This document shows, piece after piece, positions 24,073 through 32,073 of a stretch of 64,000 nt of DNA; the stretch's first letter is position 1; each line of letters opens with the position of its first letter. This DNA comes from a virus. The stretch is taken from positions 1-64,000 of IMG/VR virus record IMGVR_UViG_3300047172_000213; one strand, 5' to 3'. A program made the position numbers and the translations under genes. The notes beneath the pieces were generated by a model. That model had not been told where the DNA came from, did no database searches, and was given only the letters and a program-made list of their open reading frames with translations.

Positions 24073-25146
24073 TCAGCCTTTTCCCAGGCTGCCCAGCATC
24101 CCCGCCGTCTTGGTACGGTCGAAGCCAAGCTGCGCCACGAGCTCCTCGCTGAACGCGGCGATGCTAGCTTCCTTAGGCGACGACTTGGGCACGCTCTTGC
24201 CAATGCGACCCATGAGACCCGGCGTGCCGCCCTGCTCGTGCGAAGACGGCGTCAGGGCGCCGCCCCATGGATTCCAGGCATTGTGGCCCTGCTCGTGCTT
24301 TTTGGCCGCATACTCGAGGTGCCTGGCGTGCAGATCTTGCCGCCCGCCGTACTGTCCGAAAAGCCCATCGGGCGAAGGAATGGGACTACCCATGTTGAAG
24401 CGCAAGATTCCACCGGCAGTCGAGGGATTCTTGCCTTCCTCGTCGATGTGACCCAGGCCCTTGTACTTCTGCTGCAGCGCGGCCAGCTCCGCCGCCTGAC
24501 GCGCCATGAGGTGGTACGCCTCAGCGTCGTGCTTGTGACCCTCCTCGGTAACAGCGAAGGCCTTCTTCTCCGCCTTGTAGGCCTTCTCGCGCTCAGTCGG
24601 TGTGAGGAAGCCCCCAAGCGGGTTCCAGGCGTTGTGCCCTTGCTCGTGCTTCTTGGCCGCGTAGTTGAACTCCCTCTCGCTCAGCATGTCTGCGAAGCCA
24701 GAGAGATGCCCTGTACCCTTGAGGGTAGGCGTAGGAATCACGCTGGACAGAAGACCTCTGACTTCCAGACCCGTGGACAACGCGCGGTGTTTCGGCCGCT
24801 CTTGAGCGTACTCGTCACGTGCCTCCCTGCGCTTGCCGTACATGTCGCGCTGCGCTCCGTAAGCCTTGGCGTCGAACTTGTGCCCGGCGTCGGTGACAGC
24901 GAAGGCATCCTTCTCCAGCGAGATCTGCTCGAGCTCATCGAGGAAGGCAGCCTTCAGCAGCTCGAGGGACGCGCCCTTGAGCAGCCCGCCCATCACGTTG
25001 GGCGTGCCCTTGGTAGCGAGGTGCTGCTTCATGCCGCCGAAGAGCGCCTCCCCTGCTTCGCTGAGGGGCTTGGCCACGGTCTTGGCTGCCGCCGGCAGGG
25101 GAGGGGGAAGGCCGGCGAGCTTGTCGTTGGTAGCTGCGGTGTTCAT
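24073..25146 (-). CDS. Internally duplicated virion-associated protein, 357 aa
   Basis: Residues 61-76 (LELLKAAFLDELEQIS) and 327-340 (IAAFSEELVAQLG) are two copies of the neighbourhood's acidic segment. Between them a unit of about 110 residues occurs twice: KDAFAVTDAGHKFDAKAY / KKAFAVTEEGHKHDAEAY, ending NYAAKKHEQGHNAWNPLGG / EYAAKKHEQGHNAWNPWGG. HEQGH fits H-E-x-x-H, but the flanking Lys residues do not fit the stricter zincin pattern. No catalytic claim is made. Confidence 0.65.
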   Translation of the reverse strand: MNTAATNDKLAGLPPPLPAAAKTVAKPLSEAGEALFGGMKQHLATKGTPNVMGGLLKGASLELLKAAFLDELEQISLEKDAFAVTDAGHKFDAKAYGAQRDMYGKRREARDEYAQERPKHRALSTGLEVRGLLSSVIPTPTLKGTGHLSGFADMLSEREFNYAAKKHEQGHNAWNPLGGFLTPTEREKAYKAEKKAFAVTEEGHKHDAEAYHLMARQAAELAALQQKYKGLGHIDEEGKNPSTAGGILRFNMGSPIPSPDGLFGQYGGRQDLHARHLEYAAKKHEQGHNAWNPWGGALTPSSHEQGGTPGLMGRIGKSVPKSSPKEASIAAFSEELVAQLGFDRTKTAGMLGSLGKG

Positions 25147-25156
25147 CGAGCACTCC

Positions 25157-25783
25157 TCACGAATGTTCTGCGGCGATGTTGCTGGCCCCGATGTCGCTCG
25201 AGTGCTGGGCCAGACCAGTCACTGTCGTAGCGTTGTTTCGCTGATCGTACGCGTCGACCTTGTTGATGTCGTCCGTGCGCGTGGGTGTGTCACCCCGCTT
25301 GGGACGCTTGGCCCCGGGGTCGGTCGTGATGGCGACCGGGCGCAGGCGCGTGGCCGGCTGCTCGATGCGTCCGTTGGGCTCACCGACGTCCATATTCGCC
25401 TGGGTGGGCCCGTCACCGGGCTGCCGGGGCTTACTGTTGCCCGCGCGCATGTCCTCACCCGAGGTGAAGGGCTGGGTAGTATCGGTCAAGCGGTAGCCGG
25501 TCTTCTCCTGCTCCGGGATGTTCGCCCCGCGAGTAGGCACCTCGACTTGGCACTTCGGGGGCTTAGCCGCACCCGGGTCATCGACGCTGTCACCCCGCAC
25601 GTCCTGGGGGTTGCCCTGCGAGTCGGCCTTCTTGAACAGCGTGCCCTTCTTGTCCTTTTCGAGCAGGGTGCTGACGCTGATGGGCCGTCGACCGACGCGT
25701 CCCTTCGACACGTGCATGCGCCCGTGAGCTGCCGAGATCTTCTCGAGCTCGTCAGCGAAAGCTATCAGGGCCGCGGCGTGCAT
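25157..25783 (-). CDS. Putative virion-associated protein with N-terminal DELEKI segment, 208 aa
   Basis: The N-terminus MHAAALIAFADELEKISAAH carries the clearest copy of the shared segment. The rest is polar and disordered-looking (KDKKGTLFKKADSQGNPQDV, RPVAITTDPGAKRPKRGDTP). A second ATG nine bases upstream (25792) is equally possible. The start lies back to back with a plus-strand promoter, leaving about 25 bases between the two transcription units. Confidence 0.6.
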   Translation of the reverse strand: MHAAALIAFADELEKISAAHGRMHVSKGRVGRRPISVSTLLEKDKKGTLFKKADSQGNPQDVRGDSVDDPGAAKPPKCQVEVPTRGANIPEQEKTGYRLTDTTQPFTSGEDMRAGNSKPRQPGDGPTQANMDVGEPNGRIEQPATRLRPVAITTDPGAKRPKRGDTPTRTDDINKVDAYDQRNNATTVTGLAQHSSDIGASNIAAEHS

Positions 25784-25808
25784 GGGCACCATCAGAGTGT
25801 ACCAGGGC

Positions 25809-25835
25809 CAACTTCTGCAGGGAATCCGGGATAAG
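25809..25835 (+). promoter_or_regulatory. CAA-N16-GGGATAAG promoter
   Basis: CAA at 25809 and GGGATAAG at 25828-25835, followed by AG; 18 bases to the ATG at 25854. Confidence 0.75.
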
Positions 25836-25853
25836 AGCGGTGGAGGACTCACC

Positions 25854-26159
25854 ATGCCGAAAAAGCCAACCAAGAAGACGTGTGCGCAGTGCGACAAGAC
25901 CGAGCACGAGCTGTGGGACTACTTCACGGTGCCAGGCAGTTGCCAACGACTCTACTACTGCAGCGACGACTGCATGCGCCTGCTGCACAACCGCTTGTTC
26001 CAGACGGAGGAACGGCGCACAGACGGCGGACTGCCGGTGGTCAAGATGACGCCCGAGGAGTTCAACAAGCTCCCGCGGCATCAACGCCAGTTCAGCGTAC
26101 CGACAGGCGGACCCGCTTCTTTCAGCACCCTGTCGATAGACCACAAGGCATGCAGGTAA
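25854..26159 (+). CDS. Zinc-finger-like protein, 101 aa
   Basis: Start ATG 25854 after TGGAGGA. Lys-rich N-terminus, then CAQC and YYCSDDC, giving four Cys spaced as in a small zinc-binding (MYND- or TRASH-like) unit: C-x2-C-x19-C-x3-C. Unit of one gene between its own promoter and an intrinsic terminator. Function unknown; a protein- or nucleic-acid-binding regulator is possible. Confidence 0.7.
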   Translation: MPKKPTKKTCAQCDKTEHELWDYFTVPGSCQRLYYCSDDCMRLLHNRLFQTEERRTDGGLPVVKMTPEEFNKLPRHQRQFSVPTGGPASFSTLSIDHKACR

Positions 26160-26160
26160 G

Positions 26161-26192
26161 AAAAGGGCGGCACCCGTTGCCGCCCTTTTCTT
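26161..26192 (+). terminator. Intrinsic terminator
   Basis: GGGCGGC (26165) pairs with GCCGCCC (26179), 7-base loop, then TTTTCTT; an A-run before the stem makes it potentially bidirectional. Confidence 0.85.
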
Positions 26193-26291
26193 AGCCCCCG
26201 CTTGACACCAGGCTCGTCGACTCTTACCAGTGGGGCATGAACTCGTCGCTATAGTGCAGTTCCGGTCGAGGTCAGCCCTCTCTACCACTAC

Positions 26292-26576
26292 GTGGTCATC
26301 AGGGCTGACTTCCCGAAGGGTGCGAACATCGTGCACGCAGCCGGGGAATCGAGCCCCGGCAACCTCCCTCGAGGCACCTATGCCGTGTGCCTGGTCGTGC
26401 CCGGGGAGAAGGAGCTCTGGGAGCTCGAGCAGCGCCTGCGCAAGGCCGGGCTGCGGTTCGTGAGCATCGTCGAAAGCGACGCCCCTTACACGGGGCAGCT
26501 GATGGCGCTGGGCTTCGCGCCCGCCGGGAAGGAGGTGTTGCGACTGTACTTGTCGCCGCTGCCCCTGTACCGGTAA
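26292..26576 (+). CDS. Peptidyl-tRNA hydrolase 2-like protein, 94 aa
   Basis: The sequence follows the PTH2 fold: first strand VIRADFPKG, helix with HAAGESSPGNLP, second strand GTYAVCLVVP, helix ELWELEQRLRKAGLRF, third strand VSIVESDAPYTGQLMALGFA, and the end LYLSPLPLY. PTH2 enzymes release peptidyl or aminoacyl groups from tRNA. In-frame codons upstream encode PLYHY, which belongs to the family's start, but there is no ATG there, only the GTG at 26292; the true start may be non-canonical. It lies 6 bases before a tRNA-like gene, which strengthens a tRNA-related role. Confidence 0.7.
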   Translation: MVIRADFPKGANIVHAAGESSPGNLPRGTYAVCLVVPGEKELWELEQRLRKAGLRFVSIVESDAPYTGQLMALGFAPAGKEVLRLYLSPLPLYR

Positions 26577-26582
26577 AACAAC

Positions 26583-26665
26583 GGCGTCGTAGCTCAGAAG
26601 AAAGAGCGCCCGATGTTGCTTGCAGCGGAGGGAGGTCGGTGGTTCAAGTCCATCCGACGCCACCA
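26583..26665 (+). tRNA. tRNA-like gene 1, anticodon uncertain (GCT by simple folding)
   Basis: GGCGTCG pairs with CGACGCC (7 bp), followed by A and an encoded CCA. GCTC/GAGC forms the D stem, but the D loop (AGAAGAAA) lacks the usual GG. The T arm is intact (GGTGG, TTCAAGT, CCATC). The anticodon region is about 7 bases longer than standard; the best stem is CGATG/CAGCG with one mismatch around TTGCTTG. Either an unusual tRNA or a decaying one. Confidence 0.6.
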
Positions 26666-26666
26666 T

Positions 26667-26741
26667 GCGCCCTTAGCTCAGTTGGTAGAGCAGCCCGGGT
26701 ATAGACCGGGTCGGCCGAAGGTTCGAGTCCTTCAGGGCGCG
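26667..26741 (+). tRNA. tRNA-like gene 2, anticodon ATA by simple folding
   Basis: Acceptor GCGCCCT/AGGGCGC is perfect; D arm GCTC/GAGC with loop AGTTGGTA, T arm GAAGG/CCTTC with loop TTCGAGT. The anticodon stem CCCGG/CCGGG (extendable by a G-T pair to 6 bp) closes the loop GTATAGA, so the triplet after T is ATA. The segment between D and T stems is two bases longer than usual. CCA is not encoded. Isotype not certain. Confidence 0.8.
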
Positions 26742-26930
26742 CTACTCTTTCACCCGCACATGCGTGGCCGATGAGCTGCGCGATAGCCGCATGACGCGCT
26801 CGCGCTGACCGAAAGGCGACGCGTCCAGCACGGTCACGTTCTTGCCGTTGCGGTAGGTGGCGACGTCCCTCAGCTCGAGATGCAGACGCACCACGAAGTG
26901 CTGGGCGTTGTACTCGTTGTCGAAGGACAA
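26742..26930 (-). CDS. Hypothetical protein with uncertain start, about 62 aa
   Basis: Convincing protein (SFDNEYNAQHFVVRLHLELR, DVATYRNGKNVTVLDASPFG) ends at 26742. The TTG at 26930 is the only start downstream of the preceding gene's stop, but the frame stays sensible up to that stop (VEYNTRVPQTYFL). It is +1 to the upstream 1,009-residue frame, so it may be that protein's real C-terminus reached by a frameshift, or be separated by a base error. Confidence 0.4.
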   Translation of the reverse strand: MSFDNEYNAQHFVVRLHLELRDVATYRNGKNVTVLDASPFGQRERVMRLSRSSSATHVRVKE

Positions 26931-26961
26931 GAAGTAGGTCTGGGGGACGCGGGTATTGTAC

Positions 26962-29900
26962 TCAACCGAGGATGGCCCTGGCGAACTGCAACGCCGAGAC
27001 GTACTCCTGCACAGCCCGCTGCTTCCTGCCCCGAGTGTCGCCCTTCTGTGCCACGTTCGAACCGCGCTTGATGCCCACGATGTTCTCGATGTTGGCGGGC
27101 ACCAGGCCGAAGATGTTGTTGTAGGGGCCGAACGCACGAGAGTGGAACCCCTCGATGCCCTGAATGACATCCTGCCCCGTGGGGTCGAGCGTGAGGTCGC
27201 TCGTGCCGAACATGTCGATCATCGTGGCGATGGGGCGCCAGGTGTAGCTCGAGATGAAGCCATCGATGCTCTGGTTGGTCTGCCGCACGTGCGAGTAGAG
27301 CTGCACCAAGAAGGCGACCGCGTCCTGGATGCTTGAGCCCTGGTCTAGCGCGAGAAGGCCGGCGGCCCAACCCGCGGGGTCGTCTGCGTCCAACGCCTTC
27401 TGCGCCTGGGCGAGGGCTTGCGCGGCCTGGGCGTAAGCCGCGCCGATGGAAGAGTCGCCTTCACTGACGAGCTGCTGGTCGGTGATGGAGCCCGTGTTGA
27501 AGAACTGTTGGTAGACCTGCCCTATGAGGGAGGGGTGCCAGCAGTCGCCGTACCAACCCGGGCGGATGTACTCCTCCGCGGGCAGGTCCACGGTCACCCG
27601 GCTGTACCGAGGCACGCTCTCGGTCACCTTGTACGCGCGGAAGAGAACGGGCAGGTCGCCACCGAGGAAGGCCACGAGGGGCTGACCGTAGACGCTGGCG
27701 TTCTGGGTCACGCCGATGGTCACGCTGATGCTCGGCGTGTTGGTGCCAGCGGTCGTGGGGCCCTGGTAGAGCGGCAGGTTCTGACCCCTGTAGGCCTGGC
27801 TCACGTCCTGCACCGCGGTGATGACGCCCAGGTTGGGACCGAGCGCGTTGACCTGTGGGGGGTCGACGCAGGCCACAACGCTCATGCGCGTAGCGTCTGC
27901 GCCTGAGCGCTGTTGAACCGTCTGGTCAGGGCGAATGACGCCCAGGTACTCGACCTTCTCTTCGGGCTGCCGCGCGTAGGAGCAGTTGAGCGTGGTCGAG
28001 CCGCTGTTCTGGTCGACGTTGTGTGTGAGCTCGGTGAGGTTGGCCAGGAAGTGGGTGCCCAGCAGCTGGTTCATGTCCGTGGTTACCACGCCACCGGCCT
28101 GCTGAATCAACTGCTGGCGAAGCGCGAGTGTCTCAGCGTTGACGTACTTGTCGATGATGAGCGCAGGGAATCCCGCTGCTAGGTACGGGTTGAACTTCCC
28201 GCTCACCTGCATCTGTCTCGCTGCGAAGCGGTACTTGAAGTAGAGGAAGTTGCAGCTGCGCTGGGCCAGGCCGATCTTCGGGGTCTTGCCGCCGGGAGTG
28301 GTGCCCGAGCGCGCAGCGAAGATGTTGAGCTCTCCCATCTTCTCGAAGACTGGCAGGATGCCGGTGAACAGCTCGTGGCCGAGGAGGCCGTTGGCCAGCA
28401 TGTCCTGCAGCTCACGGCCGCCGGTCTTCAACGTGAAGCCCTTGGGGGCGAAGTAGAACTGGTCGAAGAGCTCGTCCTCGCCGAAGAACTCGTCGTTCGT
28501 CTTGAGCAGCAGCCGTGTGGGCTCCGCCAGAAACGACCGGGCGTAGGTCATCGAGTGGTAGTTCTCGGGGAACAGAACGTTGCACCGAGGCGGGGCGCTG
28601 AACCACACATCGGGTCGGAAGATCTGGGAGTTGAGCCGCGCCGGCACTGCAGTCTTGCCGTTGGTGGTCACCTCGAAGTTCGCGGCGTTCTGTAGCTGCG
28701 CGGAAGCTGCGCTGAGCGCGGAGTTGACGCTGCTCACGATGCGAGAGTTGGACCCGGGCTGCCACTGCTTGACCAGCCCCTGCGCCGTACCGAGTGACTT
28801 CAGGGCACTCGCGTAGTAGCTGCGAGCGCCTGCCACCGTGGGCGAGGAGATCTGGCTGAGCGTAGTGGCGCACGTCTGACGCATTGTAGCGATGGTGTTG
28901 CGCACCGACGACTGCGCGTCCCCCGCGCTGCTGTTGGGGTCAGCGGGCGAGGACAGCGTGGTCATCACAGAGGAGATCGACTGAATGAGCACGTCCGCGT
29001 TGACCGCAATGAACGCGTTGTTCGGGTCCTTGCGTACGCTGTTGCGGACCGAGCCCGAGGGGTTGTTGCCGCTAGCCGGAGAGTAGTACGGGCAGGGTTG
29101 GGCATAGGTCTCGTGGAAGATCATCGACATCAGCGCGTTGATGGCCTGACGGATGGAGACCTGCTGCCCGAGGTTGCCCAGCGTGCGCCCGAAAAGCGAG
29201 TCGTAGCCACCGCCGATGAGACGACTCGCTGTCGGGTCGTTCTCGTAGGCGGTGATCATCTGGGTGATGTGCAGGCGTAGCTCGGCCAGGGAGAAGAAGA
29301 TGTTCTCGCCGCCGATGTTCTTGCCGTAGTAGTAGCTGCCGCCGATAGCTTCGCAGAGATGAACGATGCCTCCCAGTAGTCCTTTCAGCTTGGGGTACTG
29401 GATGCTGGGCGTTTGGATGATGCGCAGGATGGCGCTGCCCTCATCCTCGAGGAAGTCGGTGAACAAGTTGGTAGAGCCACCGGAGAAGATGGCCTTCACC
29501 CCGGGGCCGAACAGGTCGGTGTTGTTCCACTGGTAGGCGTAGTCCCAGTAGTTGCTCCAGTCGAGGCACTGCAGCACGAGCGAGCGGTTGTTCTGGTTCT
29601 TGGTCCACTGAAAGCCCACCACCTCGCCGCCGAAGAGCAGCTTGTAATTGGCGTTCTGGATGTCCTGGTCGTCGCCGACGGAGCTCGACTGCGAGAAGGA
29701 CGAGGGCGCGGGTGTGTTCTGGGCTTCGTAGTCGGTGGGGCTCCGGTTGGTCGTGGTGTTAGGGGCGCTTGTCGAGCTCGCGAAGGGTGACGACGCCGCG
29801 TAGAAGTCCAGGAAGAACAGGTGAACGAGCGAGCGGGGGAAGAGGCGGGTGCCCTCGGGCAGGGGAGGGATCTGGATGGAGCAAGACGCCGGGGAGTTCG

Positions 29901-29991
29901 GCGCCACCTGCACCTGCGCTGCGATGACTGGCACCTCCACCCCCTCAATGAAGAGGCGAAGGCGTAGCCGCTGTCCGTAGCCGCCGGCCAT
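26962..29991 (-). CDS. Large tail/baseplate protein, 1,009 aa (hub-like)
   Basis: The N-terminal 60 residues (LRLFIEGVEVPVIAAQVQVA, SCSIQIPPLPEGTRLFPRSL) resemble the first beta barrel of phage baseplate hub proteins. Residues 115-170 continue with FGGEVVGFQWTKNQNNRSLV. The rest is a mix of helical and beta parts, with Ser/Asn/Gln-rich linkers. Located two genes downstream of the tape measure in the order usual for myoviruses. Hub assignment is an inference from order and N-terminal pattern; no lysozyme domain is visible. Confidence 0.65.
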   Translation of the reverse strand: MAGGYGQRLRLRLFIEGVEVPVIAAQVQVAPNSPASCSIQIPPLPEGTRLFPRSLVHLFFLDFYAASSPFASSTSAPNTTTNRSPTDYEAQNTPAPSSFSQSSSVGDDQDIQNANYKLLFGGEVVGFQWTKNQNNRSLVLQCLDWSNYWDYAYQWNNTDLFGPGVKAIFSGGSTNLFTDFLEDEGSAILRIIQTPSIQYPKLKGLLGGIVHLCEAIGGSYYYGKNIGGENIFFSLAELRLHITQMITAYENDPTASRLIGGGYDSLFGRTLGNLGQQVSIRQAINALMSMIFHETYAQPCPYYSPASGNNPSGSVRNSVRKDPNNAFIAVNADVLIQSISSVMTTLSSPADPNSSAGDAQSSVRNTIATMRQTCATTLSQISSPTVAGARSYYASALKSLGTAQGLVKQWQPGSNSRIVSSVNSALSAASAQLQNAANFEVTTNGKTAVPARLNSQIFRPDVWFSAPPRCNVLFPENYHSMTYARSFLAEPTRLLLKTNDEFFGEDELFDQFYFAPKGFTLKTGGRELQDMLANGLLGHELFTGILPVFEKMGELNIFAARSGTTPGGKTPKIGLAQRSCNFLYFKYRFAARQMQVSGKFNPYLAAGFPALIIDKYVNAETLALRQQLIQQAGGVVTTDMNQLLGTHFLANLTELTHNVDQNSGSTTLNCSYARQPEEKVEYLGVIRPDQTVQQRSGADATRMSVVACVDPPQVNALGPNLGVITAVQDVSQAYRGQNLPLYQGPTTAGTNTPSISVTIGVTQNASVYGQPLVAFLGGDLPVLFRAYKVTESVPRYSRVTVDLPAEEYIRPGWYGDCWHPSLIGQVYQQFFNTGSITDQQLVSEGDSSIGAAYAQAAQALAQAQKALDADDPAGWAAGLLALDQGSSIQDAVAFLVQLYSHVRQTNQSIDGFISSYTWRPIATMIDMFGTSDLTLDPTGQDVIQGIEGFHSRAFGPYNNIFGLVPANIENIVGIKRGSNVAQKGDTRGRKQRAVQEYVSALQFARAILG

Positions 29992-29993
29992 GG

Positions 29994-31793
29994 CTAGATG
30001 AACATCCCGGTGGTGTTCACGTCGCTCTGGTTGCCGTCGGGCCCGATGAAGAAGTCGATCTCCGTCGAGCTCTCCGTCGTCAGGGTGCCGTTGGCAATCC
30101 AGCTCGAGAACAGGCTGGGGGAGCCGCCGACACTGACCGACGCGCCGACCGCGGACATGCCGTAGCCGTAGCCATTGCCCGAGAGGAAGCCGTTGCCCGT
30201 AGCGTAGGACTGCCCACCCGAGAACTGGTTCAGTGTGCCAGGGCCATTCGGTCCGATGCCGCCGCCGATGCCATAGGGGATGCCGCCACCGATGCCCGTG
30301 CCCTGAGAGACGCCCCCGTAGATGGGCACGCCATTGCCGTAGACCCCCTCGTTGTACGCAGCGTTTGAGCTGAGGTTCGCGGCGTAAAGACCGGCCGCCA
30401 CGTTGGGAGGCTGGATGATGAGGCTTGCGCTCGTGTACGAGGTGAACCCGCCGGTGAAGCCTAGTCCCCCGTTGATGCCCCCGTTGTACTCGCTACCGAA
30501 GCCACTACCAGAGTAGGCCCCGAAGCTCGCGTACGAACCGCCACCGATACCGATGCCAAAGCCCGTGCTCGTAGAGAAGGTCGGCAGAAGACCGAGGTTG
30601 CCGTAGTCATTGTAGCCGTAGGGCGAGACCCCGTAGCGTCGCGCAGAGGAAGTGAGCGCGTAGGGCAGGTCGTAGGCGTCGGGGTAGGACGGGTCGTACT
30701 CCTCATCGTAGTAGGTCTGCGCCGGGTCGTTGGTCGGCAGATCCACTGGCGTGGGCGAGGCGCCCGTCCACTCGTCCTGGTTGTCCTGAATGAGACCGCG
30801 GGTAGGCAGCGTGCGAAAGTTGTTGTCCTGCGTGCCCTGCGCCGAAGAAGCATCGCTCAAGTACTGGTCCACGTAGGGGGTGCCGGTGTACCGGACACCC
30901 GCGCGCAGCGCAGCGCTCAGACTTGCCCCGCCACCGAACCCAGCTCCAGCGCCCACACCAGCGACGGCGCCTACCCCTATGCCCGCGCCGGCGCCGAGAC
31001 TCGCTCCGAGGGCGACACCGGCAGACACCCCGATCCCCCCCTGCTGGTAGGCCCCCAGATACGCGCTGTTCAACCCGGACTCGTAGATGTCCACGTAGTT
31101 CTCGGGCTCCGTAGGAGGACCGACCTGGAACTGATCGGACGTGGTCAGCGTGGCGTCGGCAGGCATGTTGACGTACGTGGGGTACCTCGGGTCCGCGGCG
31201 TCGCCGACGATGGTCACGTTGGAGTAGTTGGTGAGATACAGGCGGAACTGCAGCATCACCATGAGCGGCGTATCGGAAGTCTTGCGCGCCTGCGCGCTGA
31301 GCATGTACCCCTCGACGATGTTGTCGTCGTAGAAGAGGTAGGTGCGCGCGCCGAGCTCCACGCTGCGCGTGCCGCGCAGGTACATGTTGTAGTTCTGCCA
31401 CCACTCCGCGTACCAGTTGAAGTCGTTGGAATCGACGAGCACCGCGGTCACGTCAAGAAAGCGCGGGCTCTCGCCGAAGAAGTAGATGTAGGGCTCGCCG
31501 AAGGTCTCGACGATCTGATGCTTCTCCATGCGCGCTTCCTGCACCGACTGCAGGATGAAGTTGGCGTACTGCGTGTTCGTCCCGCTCTTAGTGCCCGAGT
31601 CCACCATGGCGATGGGCTGGCCGTCGGACTGAACCACCTTGAGGATTGCGTACGTGTCGTCCTTGATCTCTAGCCCGCGCAGTGGGCGGCGCACGCTGTC
31701 CGAGCCAGCACGCCTTCGCTGCTGCTTTGCACGGGAGGCAGCGTTGAAGGTGTCGGTGAACGAATCGGTAGTGAGCTCGACGAACACAGCCAT
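29994..31793 (-). CDS. Virion/tail protein with Gly/Tyr-rich C-terminal half, 599 aa
   Basis: Start at ATG 31793. Residues 1-210 are a beta-rich domain (YAILKVVQSDGQPIAMVDSG, FFGESPRFLDVTAVLVDSND, YAEWWQNYNMYLRGTRSVEL) typical of small tail-completion or baseplate proteins. From about 260 onward the sequence is Gly/Ala/Ser/Tyr/Asn-rich (VGAVAGVGAGAGFGGGASLS; YGIGGGIGPNGPG), probably flexible. Three bases separate it from the hub-like gene. Confidence 0.65.
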   Translation of the reverse strand: MAVFVELTTDSFTDTFNAASRAKQQRRRAGSDSVRRPLRGLEIKDDTYAILKVVQSDGQPIAMVDSGTKSGTNTQYANFILQSVQEARMEKHQIVETFGEPYIYFFGESPRFLDVTAVLVDSNDFNWYAEWWQNYNMYLRGTRSVELGARTYLFYDDNIVEGYMLSAQARKTSDTPLMVMLQFRLYLTNYSNVTIVGDAADPRYPTYVNMPADATLTTSDQFQVGPPTEPENYVDIYESGLNSAYLGAYQQGGIGVSAGVALGASLGAGAGIGVGAVAGVGAGAGFGGGASLSAALRAGVRYTGTPYVDQYLSDASSAQGTQDNNFRTLPTRGLIQDNQDEWTGASPTPVDLPTNDPAQTYYDEEYDPSYPDAYDLPYALTSSARRYGVSPYGYNDYGNLGLLPTFSTSTGFGIGIGGGSYASFGAYSGSGFGSEYNGGINGGLGFTGGFTSYTSASLIIQPPNVAAGLYAANLSSNAAYNEGVYGNGVPIYGGVSQGTGIGGGIPYGIGGGIGPNGPGTLNQFSGGQSYATGNGFLSGNGYGYGMSAVGASVSVGGSPSLFSSWIANGTLTTESSTEIDFFIGPDGNQSDVNTTGMFI

Positions 31794-31803
31794 CGCACAC
31801 TCC

Positions 31804-32073
31804 TCAGATGACGACGTTCGACTTAATGAGGAAGTCGCGCACGTTGCGCGGCGGAACGACGCCAGAGTAGGGCTCCCCCTGCTGAAGAGCAAAGGCTTCC
31901 GCCTTGACCATCACCAGGTAGGGGTCCTCGACGGAGATCTTGTCGCGCAGCTTCATGGTGTAGAGCCGCCCGAACTTGCGGATGACGACGGACACCTCTT
32001 GCCGACAGGGTTCGCAGCCCGGCGGCACACTGAAGGGGAGAGCGCCTTCTACGAAGAGCAGCGACTTGGCCAT
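31804..32073 (-). CDS. Small tail-associated protein, 89 aa
   Basis: ATG at 32073 shares a base with the tape-measure stop (TAATG). A beta-rich start (MAKSLLFVEGALPFSVPPGC) with C-E-P-C, and a middle strand pair (SVVIRKFGRLYTMKLRDKIS). Its place directly after the tape measure suggests a tail-tip or hub adaptor. No domain identified. Confidence 0.65.
   Translation of the reverse strand: MAKSLLFVEGALPFSVPPGCEPCRQEVSVVIRKFGRLYTMKLRDKISVEDPYLVMVKAEAFALQQGEPYSGVVPPRNVRDFLIKSNVVI

Noticed and set aside
24130-24700. Zinc metalloprotease call from the two HEQGH sites
   Set aside because: Flanking Lys residues and the absence of an evident third ligand do not fit known zincin signatures.
26201-26240. 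A sigma70 promoter with perfect TTGACA before the PTH2-like gene
   Set aside because: At 17 bases spacing the -10 region reads TACCAG, a poor match; kept only as a possibility. The same applies to TTGACA near 38049.
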